From contig NC_135786.1 of the NCBI RefSeq assembly GCF_051106095.1, forward strand, positions 199,203,001 through 199,267,000: a stretch of DNA of 64,000 bases, read 5' to 3'. Shown here piece after piece: positions 33,531 through 46,135 of the stretch (positions are counted from its first letter, which is position 1; the number at the start of each line of letters is the position of its first letter). The stretch is from Pogona vitticeps. Taxonomy: Eukaryota; Chordata; Lepidosauria; Squamata; Agamidae. A program made the translations under genes and the position numbers. A model generated the notes under the pieces. That model was not told where the DNA came from. It saw only the letters and a list, made by a program, of their open reading frames with translations, and searched no databases.

Positions 33531-34410
33531 CTGGACTATAGCCTGATCCTGTGGCAGGGCTGTGGGTGTTGGGGGAGATTACATGGCATGCCACAGGCAA
33601 ATGGCTGGCACTTGAGTGTGTTTGGCAATCTTTACCTTCCGGCTGACTCAGAATGAGTCCTAGTTAGATATGACAGGAGGAAGGTGGTGACATGACACTG
33701 CTGAAGATTATAATAGAAAGCTTCTCCTGTTCTTACAAAGATCTGGCTGGGCTAGAGTATGTGAAAAAACACTGGTCTTATGCAATGTGAAATGCAGTAG
33801 AAGTGAATATGCTGGACAGAGGTGCCCATGGGATAAGATGGAAAACTAGGACAATCTGCTCCAAGCGTCCATAAAGGAATTTCTCTCTGACTTAGATCCC
33901 ATGAATACTGATACCTTCTTCCCAAAGCCTGCCCCATGGTTCACAAAAGCCCTGTGGATGTATGGGTCATTGCAGTGCAACCACATAGCTTCCAATCGGC
34001 CCCCAGCACCATGAACTGTTTGGTGCTGGGCTAAAATCAGGAATATCCAGGGACAGGTCATTCCTAGCCATGCTAGCTAAGGGATGTTCAGACCTGTAGA
34101 CTACAAAAATGCAACTTTCCACATCTCTGGGCAGGATATGAATGTAATAAACAAAATCAAAGGATATTCCTTTAGTTAGTCCTGAGTCTTCTAGTGTGTG
34201 GAATGTGTACTAACCACATGTATCTGTATTTTATGGCACATATGCAGTGATTAAATATTTTGACAGATGAATTGCATCATGTTTTGTTTTCACATAACAT
34301 GGCTGTCCATGTAAGTAGGGACTAATATGCCCAGTGGCTTGGATCTTGAGGGCCGTTTAATTCCTCAGTAATCAAGATGTGAATTAAATATTCAGGCAGG
34401 CCCTTCTGAA

Positions 34411-34545
34411 GCTGGTGTCTTCCAGAAATATTTGATTATAACTCCAATGATCCACAATTAACAGGTTAGTGTGGGCCAGTTTGGTTGTTATGATGTGAAC
34501 TGTAGTCCGTGCCATTTGAAGATGCCAGGTTAGGGAAGGCTGGCT
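34411..34545. mobile_element. hAT-type remnant
   Basis: TTATAACTCCAATGATCCAC, GTGTGGGCCAGTTTGGTTGT and GAACTGTAGTCCGTGCC followed by CCAGGTTAGGGAAGGCTGG has the layout of the same old family as 6405 and 35738. Strongly diverged. Confidence 0.45.
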
Positions 34546-37500
34546 ACTGCATGTTTCCCGAACAATGCTGTCTTTTTGGGGCACAGAGAATACCTTGGTT
34601 TTGGACACATGTGCAGGAGCAATGGGCAGCTTTCTGCCAAAAGTTTTGCCTCATTTCCAGAAATGCTCATGCATAAATTGAAGTTGCACCGTGTGTAACG
34701 GGATGTTTGTGGAGGGTTGCGTTTAAAGTTTAAATCCAGCAGTGCAGGGATGTGCATAATAAATCTCTCCAGAAACAAGAGCTGGCACTATCAGAAGCCT
34801 CTTATGGCTGCTCTTGAAGAGAGAAACAAAACTGCAATGGATTTGCAGAACTGTGAAGCAGGTTTAGAGAAAATAACACTTTATGTCCTCATATTCACAC
34901 AGCTCAGGGACAATTTCAGATTCAGCCAAAAGAGGGCTCCAATGCTTTGATTTCAGCTGCAAGAAAAAGCGATCCTAGATTATTTGGGATTTAATCTCTG
35001 TCCTGATCTGATTGTCCTGGATCCTTCTGTGATGTGGATGAGAAAGAAATGATTTAAAGCAGTATTGTAAGGGCGATGCTTCCCAGGTCAGCTGAACTAC
35101 TTTACCCCCCTTTCCTTAGTGTAAAACAAGGGTTATTCCAGGGTTACTCCAGCCTGAGCCCAATATAGGGCTAATAATCATATGGCTGATAAACTGTTTA
35201 GTGGATGCAATTTATCAAGAGCCCAGTTTAATGTGACTATTTAGAAATAAATATTTCTGTATAGCACAGTCTTTCAACCTGCTTGCCTTCCATGTTCCAG
35301 GTGTCTACAGTGAACATTTTGCATGACTACAAGCTAGGGGCCACCATGTTACATATTAATTCTATTTTGAAATATAGTGTCTGGGAAAAGTTGAGCGACA
35401 CTGCTATTGTTTAGTATTTGTGGCAGATGATTTAAAAAGTCTTGCTGACTACATGGAGCAGGGAAGAGAACAGAAACAACAAAAGGGTGAGAATTATATG
35501 CTATGATTGTTGGTCCATGCATCAGTTCCAAAAGCCATTTAAATAGCTTTAATTCCTTTCTACATTATGGTTTGAATCCTAATATAGTCACATGTAAGTT
35601 AATCATAACTAATGGGATGTAAATGTTTTCATACTATCATTAAAAGGAATAAACTCATTGTACTTAGAATTACATGTCCCAAATGCATTCCATGGAGAGC
35701 AGATTGCTACACATTTAAAACAACACCTTCTTCCATACATTCCCAGAACAGCAGCTCCTGTCAGCATGGCCAATGGTCAAGGATGATGGGAGTTGTAATC
35801 TAAAACATTTGAGAACACCAGGTTGCTGGCTTCTATATGAGATTTTGATGTTGGTGAGGAAAATGAGTGTGTGTTTGCACAAGTGTGTGTATGCAGTACA
35901 GTATCTTGTGGAACAAATGTGCAGCCTTTTTTATGAACTGAAATTACTGCATGTTTGTTTGTTGCATTTTCATACTTCTTCACTTAGTGAGTATACACTA
36001 TTCATCCAAACTGAAGGTCAGCCTAGCCCAGCCCACCCTCAACCCCTACAACCTGCAAGAAAAAGCAAACAAGAACCAAAAACACCCCCCACACATTCAA
36101 CAAATCCCAAGAAAAAAATTCTCTGTACAATTCCAGTCAAACAGGACACAAGATAGTGGGGGTGCTTCTTCTTCCCTCCCATACAAGATGCCCCTGCAAC
36201 ATGTGGAAAGGTGGGCAGATCAGTGAAAGGGCCAGGGAGGAAAGGATTACATATCCTCATTCTAGGTCTCCATTTTCTTCATCTGGGAAGTAGCTGTTCA
36301 GAATTATGATCAGTACAAACTCCCTTCCCATTGGAGAACTGATCACCAGTCTTCTGTCTCATGTCCATTTGGCCCCAAGTGACAAGATGAAGATATAAAA
36401 GCAAATCTTAGACAAAAAATAATTTATATTCTATCCAAAATGTTTCTGATTGTGCACCCACCATATAGACATAGGAATGTATGGGAGGAGTACAGGTGTA
36501 TGTGCGTTTCCTAAATTAAAGATTTGCAATGTAGTAATATATCTAGCTATATCTCAACAAGAAGGTCAGTGTAACACATAACAAGTGGGGGAAAAGATGG
36601 GTATTAGAGGGAAGATGAGAAAAGACATTATGTTTAGTGCTATAAAACTGATTACAATAATAGTAAATTATATTCTAATTTTCACTTTTTGGCTTTGCAT
36701 TTGAATATGGCCTCTCTTACCCCACGCAGATTGCTTTTCTGCATACTAATTTGTAACACAATTTTCTTCTAATGGGTGGATGCTGCCATGCTAATATTCT
36801 CAACCTTATGAACAGAAAGTATGTAATCTGCATTGTAATAAAATGTGTTGTGCTGCAATTCAATAATTGCTTTATTAGTAGTTTTTTTAAAAAAATGCAT
36901 TAAAAAACAAGATTAAGCACATACATATTTGCTTACCTGCACAGTTAAATATCAACTGTCATTGCATCCTCCATGCGGGCTGTTTAAAACCCCCAACTTC
37001 AATGGGATTCAAGCAGACTCAGTGTGTGTAGAATTACAACCTATGTGCACATTTTCTTTGCGGGTGGCACCATATTTGTGAGGCTTTCATCAAACATGAG
37101 CAATGTACCATTGGAAAAATCATAATGAACAAATCACTATACACCTTATAATACAGAAAGGTTTTATGCTACTATTGTGTTCTGTTAAAAGCAAAATAAA
37201 ATATACATGTGTGTGTGCATGCAATGATGAAAAGAAAAGGTGCACATATAGGCTACTATATTAAGGAACAATACAGCAAATTCTGTTGGTAAAGCCTCCT
37301 GTGAAATTTGTACAGTTGCTACATGAAAATAATTTAACTCCCTGCACTTTTTATATTTCAGAATGAATAAGAACTTCACCTTGGGAAAAATATGAAATAA
37401 TCCTCCTTTCAATATAAATGTCTCCCTCAAAAATCAATTTCAATTTCATCTTTGTTTCAGAAAAAGAGAAAGAAAGGAAAAAAAAATCCACAGCACTATA

Positions 37501-38389
37501 AGTAATGGCTACCCACAGTTTTCTTCATACATATTTTTCAAGCAGCAAAAAGCTGCACAAATGCATGGATGGTTTCTTTTCCCTCGCGGATTTGACACGC
37601 CCACAGGAACGTATATAAATAGATGTCCAGATACTGTCTGTTTTCTGATCCAACCATTTTTTCCAACGAATGTGTCACTCCCTATCCGCCACACCATCGT
37701 TTTTTAATTTTCTGAAGCTGCTGCTTTTTAGGCTGTGTCTGGGTCTGTGTGACATTTCAAGAAATGCTATAAGTATGCATCTGCAGGAATGGCTATGTCC
37801 TCACTATAAATCATCTATCCTTTGTGTTCAAATAAAGACTACAGAGCCCTTTAGTAGAACCTCCTTATCTCGTCTTAGCAGGATTAGAAGATCCATTTGT
37901 CAAAGCCCAACTGGATAGTTAGCTCACAATCTTGCTCAAATTATCCTCATTGGACACAGTTCTTCCCCATTTCCCTGTGATTTTGGAAAGGGGAAAAGAA
38001 CATCCATGTTTCAGTTTTCGTTTTTTGGGTCCATCTCTATGTGTACTGGTTTATTCTTCTAAGTTAAAATGCTACGTATATTACTTTATAAACCAGATCT
38101 AAATCATCATTGTGATGCTAGAGGGATTCATCATGAAAAGGTAAGGCCAGGAGAAATGTATGCAGACTTCCCCCTCACAACCCATCAATGATGCAAGCAG
38201 GCTCTTTGCAGAGTCAATGCGATGTTAATGTAGGAGAGATAAGTACAAGAGCCATATCATTGTGTCGTGCTGCTACATTTACTGGAAACTGTGCTGTTGC
38301 ATTATTTGCATCTCTTCATGTATTGACATATAAACGAAAGGGAGGGGTTTGGAGGAGAGGAAACCCATCCTCTTAATTGATGGTATTGT
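34546..38389. other. Unassigned sequence with one hAT-type scrap
   Basis: At 35738-35812 an element fragment reads CAGCATGGCCAATGGTCAAG, GATGATGGGAGTTGTAATC and AACACCAGGTTGCTGG. Otherwise AT-rich sequence without a recognised repeat or exon. Confidence 0.45.
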
Positions 38390-39880
38390 ATTGAAAGCCT
38401 GGCTTTTAATGAAACCACAGGCTGGAAATTCTACCCTCCTGCAACGGTCTGTGCTTCTTTTTCCTCCAAGGCAGATTGGCTCAGACTGCTTTTTCTTTCT
38501 GATCCTATATTCAGGCTAAATGGATTGCAGTTTTAAATGCACCACCCTGTGCTGCTGCTGACTAATACAATCCAGCCGTCTTCCCTCACCTTCCTCCAAC
38601 CTCCTCCCCCACCCTGCCATCAACCTGCATCTACCATCAACAACACATGAGCAAGGCACCAGGCAGTGTAATGCAGGGCGATGATTTACTTGACTTGATT
38701 AAGAAGAGAATGGAAGGAGCAGCGAACGGAGCATGTCCCCCTTGAAACTCACCCACTGTCTCTGAGAATGGTTTCCCCCAACAAAATTAGAAATGTCAAA
38801 ATGCAAGAGAAAATGCAGTATTTTCAAGGAAAGGTGTCTGTGGCTTGCTAGCTTCCTACCCCCATGCCTCCATTTCCCTCTCTCCCTCTCCCTCTCCATC
38901 CTTCCCCCTACCTCCATTTTCATATTAACACTGTATAGATTTAATAATTAGTTGATCGGAGACATTTTGATGATGGAGCAGTTTCTATGATCTGCAAAAG
39001 ACAGCATCTGTTTTTCTCATGTACTAATTAATTATTGATGGCAACAGAAAATGTAGTAACCCCCCCCACCCCTTCTTCCATACAGAAGAGAGCTTGGGTT
39101 TGTGTGTGTGTGTGTGTGTAGGTTGGGGTTGTTGGGTTGTTTTTTTTGTGGGATGGTGAAGAAATATATCATTCTGACCTTGAAAGGTGCTATCTCTCAC
39201 ACACAAACACATACAAATGAACTTACACATAAACATGTATTTTTGTTCTTTTGCTTTAATCACTACCTATTTGAAGTCTTATAGCAAAATTATCACCTTT
39301 ATCTTTATATTATCTATTTCTAACTTGAGTTTTGTAATCATTTAGAAAATGGTACAGTTTTACAGACTATTTCACACACCATTCCCCCCCCCCACGCTTC
39401 TTTGAGTTAGCAACCTTTTGCTCTATGGGAAGCACTGGATATGTTGTCTTCTCCTTCTCCCCCTTCCCCCCTCCTAGAATGTAGTCCATATTATTCCCAG
39501 GCAAAGGCGTTCAAACGGGAAGCTTCTTTAAGTTATATGAAAAAGGAAGTTGTTTACTGGATGTCTTGTAATATGATTCTTTATTATCATGACAACTGTT
39601 TTCATCTGCCTGACTTTCTGGCATACATGCTGCCAATTACATGAAAACTCATATATACCTTTTATCTGTGGCTATAAGGGTCACAGTTTGTAACCCCCCA
39701 CTTTGCCATTGGCGATTAATCTAAAAAAGATCGAATAATTCACTGCCCCATGCCATTCACACATCGCTTGCTACCATCTGTTCTTCTCAGCAGCAGTAAA
39801 TGATGGGTAATTAACTCAGTGCCTTTGTCTTTCCCTTGCTGAATGTCTGACACATATAGATGAGATTCCCTCTCTCTTCC
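38390..39880. promoter_or_regulatory. Candidate conserved regulatory blocks (speculative)
   Basis: A repeat-poor stretch broken only by a (GT)n at about 39100-39119 and short C-runs. It has several homeodomain-core sites: AATAATTAGTTGATCGG (38943 on), ACTAATTAATTATTGATGG (39023 on), GGCGATTAATCTAAAAAAG (39710 on) and GATGGGTAATTAACTC (about 39802 on). The texture resembles vertebrate developmental enhancers. This is inference only; conservation cannot be seen in one sequence. Confidence 0.25.
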
Positions 39881-39964
39881 TTTCCCATTCTGTGTGTAGA
39901 AGGAAAGGGAAGAGGAGATGTGAGGAAGAGCAATAAATGCTGTTGCATATCTGACCAAAGCAAA

Positions 39965-39993
39965 AGAAGAAGAAGAAGAAGAAGAAGAAGAAG
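39965..39993. repeat. (AAG)n microsatellite
   Basis: About nine AAG units. Confidence 0.9.
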
Positions 39994-40999
39994 CAAAAAA
40001 CATCTTGCAATGGGGTGGGGGTGGGGAGGAAAAGAAGAAGAGACCCATTGTGCAAATGCTAAGCCTAGGAAGGAGAGCCTGGTGCTGACCTTTTACTCTC
40101 CTTAAGATCAACAGAAAAAGAGGAGTTGACGGTGGACAAAGGCTGATCCAAATGCTGGGCAACCTCCTCTAAAGCTCAGAGGGTCAAGGTCAAGATGCAG
40201 CCATGAAGAAAAGGCTTCAGGAGCTGTTCTTGTCAGTCTGAGTGTGAAGCGGAAACATGAAAGTGAGGCCATACGTACAGAATGCAGCACAATTTAGCTT
40301 CGGAGCCAGAAAATGGTGAAATTATTTCTTGGCTAAGATAGTTAAGGTCCTTGGTGTCTGGAACTGGGGGAGTGTTGTATTGATGCTCTGCATAGAAATT
40401 TGAAAGAAAGGATACAGGAACACAGATTCAACACCTTGTCTTAAAAATCCACCTAAGCACTTCGAACATCCCTCTCTCCTTAATGTGGCACATTTGTAGA
40501 GCTGGAGGAAAAAAACCATAAACAAAAAAAAAAAAAACCCCGAAGAAACAATCTCATTCCAAGAAAAACTGCTAGTGGATGAAAGACATGTGCTTCTCAA
40601 TGGAGTGGGCAAAAGAGGGAGAGCAATACAACTGTAGCTGAATGAAAAGTGCTGTGTTATTTTTTAAGGCATATAGTTTTGTTGCTGTGGTGGTATATTG
40701 AAGTGACTCATAAACAGCTCTCAAGTCATGGTACAAGGCTGAGGCAATTCATTCAACAGAGGAATGTACATCAGTGTAGACATAGATATGTTAAGGATGA
40801 CTGCATCTATCCGTGAGGAAAGAACACTTGGATCTCCCGGACTTGTGGCTGCTGATCTCAAATCATAAGTGTGGTACCTATGGCCAAGAGGGGAATATTT
40901 TGGGTTGTTTTGGACTGTGACTCTCACAGTTATTTCTCTTTGGCTATGGTGGAGAAGGTTGGTTGGGAATCGTAGGCAAAAATACCTTTAGAGCCAAAG
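39994..40999. other. Unassigned sequence, no gene seen
   Basis: No recognised repeat or exon. An A-run lies at 40524-40536. Confidence 0.45.
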
Positions 41000-41061
41000 A
41001 TTTTGCAGCATGGTTGTTACGGGCTTTTCAGGCTCCTTGGCTGTGTTCTGAAGGTTGTTCT

Positions 41062-41104
41062 TCCTGATGTTTCGCCAGTCTCTGTGGCCAGCATCTTCAG
41101 AGGA
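41062..41104 (-). ncRNA. Hammerhead ribozyme motif (copy 2, left arm)
   Basis: Minus strand: UCCU, CUGAAGA, helix II GCUGG/CUGGC (with G-U pairs) around CCACAGAGA, GAAA, C, an AUC cleavage triplet and AGGA. The core is kept. The triplet differs from the usual GUC but still fits NUH. Confidence 0.55.
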
Positions 41105-41131
41105 CTGGAATAGGAAGAGAGCATGGGCTAA

Positions 41132-41192
41132 GTTCCTACTCCAGTCCTCTGAAGATGCCGGCCACAGAGACTGATGAAACGTCAGGAAGAAC
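41132..41192 (+). ncRNA. Hammerhead ribozyme motif (copy 2, right arm)
   Basis: GUUC, UCCU, CUGAAGA, helix II GCCGG with a weakened partner CUGAU, GAAA, C/G as a minimal helix III, GUC at 41181-41183, AGGA and GAAC. Core and helix I are intact; helix II has lost pairing, so activity may be reduced. Confidence 0.55.
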
Positions 41193-41279
41193 AACCTTCA
41201 GAACATGGCCAAAGAGAAAAACCCACAACAACCATCAGATCCCGGCCGTGAAAGCCTTCAAGAATGCATTTTGCAGCAT

Positions 41280-44200
41280 ATTATTCTGCAGTGGGAGAAA
41301 TGTGTATGTATGGGAGGCCCACAGCCAGGAGTTGAAACCTTAACTTACTGATTTACTATGGGGTCTAAATGGCATGAAGGAGAGGTCCAGATGCTTCCAG
41401 AAAGTCCACAATTTCAGGACTCAAGAGTCCAGTGGTAGCCTGGGTAGGGGCTGGGGAATCTGTAGTGTCAACAGAGCAAGCATGAGGGCCAAGTACCACT
41501 AGAGAACTAAAGGCACCGAAACTGAGGAGGCCAGAGATCCCTGGGCCTGGGCAAATATTAGCTGCCCTTGAGCCTAGCTACCTCATGAGGATGGTAGCAT
41601 ATCCATGTTCTGAAGGTCCCAGGATGATCCCAGGAATCAGCACACTGTCACTGGTTTATGGAGTTGAAAAGACAGAGGGAGTAGTGCTAGGTTCTGCATT
41701 AAAGGCCTAACTCTTTAAAGTTTCCCAGTTTGTGGGAAGGGACTGGGCTTAGAAATGTCATCTGACCCAAGAGGAATAAAAGCTCCTTGGAGCTCCAGAC
41801 TCTGTAGAAGGATTTTGCCTACTTGTAACAATGAATTATATAGACCTACCATAGTATGTGATCCATCTCTGCACCAGAAGACTTCACTTAGCATAGGGCT
41901 GGGAATCAAGGCATCTGAGCTTCCTGTGTACTGCCCCCCCCCCCCCACCTGGCCAGGCCATTCTCACTGGAAGAAAGTTTTGGATTACTTGTTTTGGAAG
42001 CTTTCTCTTCCTTCAGCACTGCTTGGCCTGAGATTTGTTTTTCTGCCTAGAGACTAATTGAAGTGTAACAATTTTCTGAAATTCCAGCTTGCCATCTAAG
42101 ACCTGGCAATTCTAGCAGTATCTTACCTCCTTGTTCTTTCCCGTACAGGTGGAAGAGCACTGCATGTCAGTGCTGAAAGCAAGTGGACAAACCTCTCACA
42201 AGCAGAAGTTAATTCCAGTAGAACAGCCTGCCTTCATCAACCTGGTTCCCTGCAGAGGTTTTGGACCATAAGGTCCAAACATTCCTGAACACTGGTGGTG
42301 TTGGCTGGGGCTCATGGACATGGAAGTGTAAAAGATCTGGAAGCACCCAGATTTGGGGACCCTGTGCTAGTGGATCACCCACACTGGATCGTGTCAGCTG
42401 TCTTTCAAGAGAAATAGTGGGGCTAATTTATGTTTGTTCAGAAGGCGAGCTGTACCAGCCCTATAAGCAACTCTGAAGAAATATACTGTGTTGTCAGGAA
42501 GAAGGCATCTGTGACTTAGTATCTTTTATTTATTTCCAGTTTCTCTTCCAAATAGTGGTTGGAAAACAAATGTTTACAATGCAGAAAGTAAAGGAAATGA
42601 AAGAAATGCATCTTGTACAGTATTTGCAAATAAAAGCAGCACATCCCAATTTCCATCCCCCCACCCCCACCAGTGATAGATTGGGCATACCTCGTTTCTG
42701 CATTTGTAAAAGCATGCGGTTTTATACTAAGTATGACAAGGGCTTCTGAAATGTATTTATGATGCTGTAAAACCTGCAATTGCATTGGTGATTATCATGT
42801 ATATTCTCACTCTGTCTTTGTTGCTCCACCTTTCCCAATTCTTAAATACAGAGAGGCTGAGCAGAAGGGTTCATACCCTGCATCCCACACTACGAAGCAT
42901 CGTAATTACCAGAGAAAATGAAGACATAATTTCCTCTCACCAACCGTGAGCCAAATCCCCAACTGCAGTGCAGACCTCTGTGCTGCATAGGCATTCTGTG
43001 CCAGTTCTGCATGCACTAGATTTCCATGAAAGGGCTCAAATACAGTAGAGCCATCTTTTCCTTTGAGCAGTACTTGCAAACAGAGGCCCACCTACGAATT
43101 CATGGAACAACATCAGAGAAATAAAGAACCTGAGTAGCCACCTTTTTGAAAAGAAAAGAAAAGAAAAACAATTAGTTGGGGGCAATAAGTACTATGTGTT
43201 CTCCTTATGTGTATCTGCCTTCTGTTCCTAGTCAGATAAAACTAAACAGCAGCCAAACAAAATTAATCTCTTTATTTATTGTGGATCACATGGGATAAGA
43301 CTCTTCTGGGTTGGGTCACTACACCTCTGCCACCTCTCTTGAGATGTCCTCTGCATCGCCCATTTTATTTACTTTGCTGGGGGCAGCTTTCCTTTCCTTT
43401 GTTTTTGTGTTTTGTCAGGGAAACAACTGATAAGTAATAAAAGGATGTTTGTGCAAATTGCAGTGTTAATAGAAACAAGATGTATTGCAGTGAAATGGCA
43501 ATTGAATTTAACTTCTCACCACTAGGAGACAGGCTGCAGGAGGGAGAGCAATATTTCTTTTGGAGAGAGCAATATGCTCTACTTTTCACTGAGTCAGTAT
43601 AGAGCATTTCTGATGACCTTGCATCTTTTTATAGGAAGCAAGCAAGCAAGCAAACAAACAAACAAACAAACAAACAAGATTAATGGACATTGCTCTCTCT
43701 CTCTCTCTCTGTGTGTAAGATAGTATGATATCTGATAGTGAATAGCTCAGGATATTTACTTTTTCAAATGCTCATTGGTCAGATTCCTATTTTGGCGAGT
43801 TACCCCTGCATAAGGAAGATTAGTGAGATACTGATTGGGATTGATTGGTCCATTTGAGCACATGCTTAGGAGTACAACAAGCACCACATTAACAAATTGC
43901 AATTTGCTTCCACAATTTATGATTTCCTTCATACAAGTGCAAGCTGCCAACAGGATTCTGGCCATTGAGCAGAAGCCTACATGAAACCTAGGACAACACT
44001 GTTGTCATTGAAGAGGGGAAAGAGGCAAAATTCATTAGCAACTTTACTGTGATTCTTGGAAACAATGTCAAATTTTCTGAACAATATATGAAAATGGGAA
44101 GGAATGGAGCCTAGTGATGTATCTAGAGATGAAGAGATACTAGGACATTAGCTCATCTTCCCCACTCTGGCTGTAGTAATGAAAACAAGCACCCTCTTGT

Positions 44201-44929
44201 CTTGTCTTGTCTCCTCTCCTCTCCTCTCCTCTCCTCTCCTCTTCTCTTCCTTTGGTAGCATTTATTTAGTTTTCTGAAGTTCTTCCACAGCAGAGTTTTT
44301 TATTTTAGTTCCCAGAAGGCCCCACAGGGATAGCCATTTCTGACTGGATCAATGTAGATTTCACTTGGAGTGTTGAATTGTTTCAAATTGTTTTCAAGTG
44401 TTTACATTGTTTTAGATTGTCTTAAAATTATTTCATTGATTGCACCCTGCGATGAGGTTTTTCTCTATAGGATGAACTAGAAATTTTAAAAAACAAACCA
44501 ACATACCTACCTGATCTTTCCATCAAGGAATCTGGATGAACAGTCTTGATTCACAACAAATGCACTGTTTTAAATTCTACATGGCCCTGACTTCCTGCTT
44601 GAGGATAGTATCCACAGAGCTCCTCAAAGGCAGGGAGCATACACAGAAACTTCCCAGACAGAGCTTGAATGCCTAATCCACAGAGGAAAAAAGTATTATG
44701 CTTTTATTAAAAGATTGGGCTTATTTATGAATTTGGAGAATATAAGACTATGTATATTGTCTATGATGGTTATATTTTATCTCCAAGATTAGATGTAGTG
44801 TACCTGTGAACACCAGTTTCTGGAAAGTCACAATCTAATTGAATATTTCTCCCTGAAGGTGCCACCAACATTAGATGTGAAGCTTCAATTGCACGGAGAA
44901 TGCTGGGAACTGCAGTCCAAAACCACAAA
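41280..44929. other. Unassigned sequence with small simple repeats
   Basis: (AAGC)4(AAAC)7 at 43634-43678 with (CT)n just downstream (43691-43711), and (CTTGT)3(CTCCT)n at 44195-44248. A C-run of 14 lies at about 41934-41947. An hAT-type scrap GAATGCTGGGAACTGCAGTC lies at 44899-44918. No exon seen. Confidence 0.45.
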
Positions 44930-46135
44930 TCTTTCTAATGGGCTTAATGAGTGTATCCTTGAGGGCAAGGAGACCCATTAATTATTGCAGTGACCAATTC
45001 AGTTGTTGTAGGCCTAGCTGCTTTGATTAGCCATGCTGGGCAAGGGTCAAGGGAGGAGGTGGTGTCATGACAGTAGTCAAGCACCTTGTCCACCACAGCC
45101 TGGTGTCACAGGCTGAAAGAGATCAAGTCTCATCAGGCAAGGTGGAGCTCTTGATGTCTCTGCTTGATCTACTGTGTTCAAAAAAGGAGAGAGCTCCTGG
45201 TGGATGGCCTCCACTTTAGATTTTAAAAATGCTGCAAATTGGTCAGGTGAGATACTAGTAGGAGGCCCATCACTTTCTAAGACCAATTCCAGATAGATCG
45301 CGGACTATATGGAAAAGTTCTGCCTGCTTTTTGAAGCTTCACTTATCTGGACAGTGAAGTGAACTCAACTAGCAGCCCTCACCATAGTAAGGTTAGTCAC
45401 CATCCCGACAGCTTTCTGATTATATTCTGTCGGGTTCCATCTCCAATTGCACTCTAGCCTTCTTCTCTTCTGCTTCATAGCTCACAAGTGCTGGTTAAAC
45501 CAGGGTGCTGGACGAGCTCTGCAATGGAGAGGGCATTTAAGAGTGATCGTGTCAACAGCCCTGATAGTGACGACGAGCCAGCCATCAACCAGAACCTCGA
45601 CAGGAGTGCCAGTCAGAAGAGCCGGGATCCCTCTCATGGAATCCTGGAATACTGTAGGATCCAGCAGCCTTCAAGAGTGAACCATTAAAATAGGTCCTTG
45701 CTCCCTGAAGGGAGGGAGAGCCACTGAGGTTACATTTAATTAGGCGATGATCCAATCATGACAAGGGGACCGACACAAGTTCAGTCACTATCAGACCACA
45801 ATCTCTCCGTTCGGGAGAGAACACCAGGTCCAAGCCATGGTTTCCAAGAACTCAAGAGCCGGACCAGAAACCCCCGTCTCTTCATGGATGTTGAAATCAC
45901 CCAAGACCCAAAGCCTTGGGGATTCCAACAGTGGCACGGAGATAAAATCCGCCAGCTCCTGTAAGGAAGTGGCTGGGTCGAGGGAAGCGCAGTAACCCAG
46001 CAAGATCCCAGTACTATCCCTGGCCCCAACTGACACGTGAAGGGCCTCAAGACCTGGTGTTGACACCACGGAGTGCCTAACAACCTCTGGAGTGTTTTTA
46101 CAAAAGATACTGGGTCTCCACCCAAACAACATATT
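44930..46135 (-). mobile_element. L2-like LINE fragment: endonuclease and linker
   Basis: On the minus strand 45791-46132 reads VVSTPGLEALHVSVGARDST, GILLGYCASLDPATSLQELA and SPRLWVLGDFNIHEETGV; GDFNIH is the conserved catalytic block of APE-type LINE endonucleases. Further along, 45077-45286 reads SPDQFAAFLKSKVEAIHQEL, the linker before the reverse transcriptase. The RT domain is absent. Frame changes and stops lie between the two parts. 46136-46530 may hold more of the 5' endonuclease region on this strand, but I could not recognise it with confidence. Confidence 0.82.

Larger units (their letters stand above)
31241..34410. other. Mostly unassigned sequence with small repeats
   Basis: Named pieces are listed separately (31935, 32286, 33458). 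32946-33048 holds C-runs and G-runs, and an AGGATTCTGGGAGTTACTC hAT-type scrap lies at 33169-33190. No exon was found. Confidence 0.45.
41000..41279. mobile_element. Penelope-like hairpin element, copy 2, with 12-bp target duplication
   Basis: Body 41012-41267, flanked by ATTTTGCAGCAT at 41000-41011 and 41268-41279. Arms of about 100 bp face each other around GAGAGCATGGGCTAAG (41116-41131). They carry the same TTCTTCCTGAYGTTTCGCC / CATCTTCAGAGGACTGG text as copy 1. The right arm is longer and ends GGCCGTGAAAGCCTTCAAG. There is no reverse transcriptase frame. The perfect duplication shows the hairpin inserted as one unit. Confidence 0.78.

Noticed and set aside
38699-38923. 74-codon arginine/glutamate-rich antisense frame
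   Set aside because: Arises from a CTCCCTCTCC-rich simple stretch.
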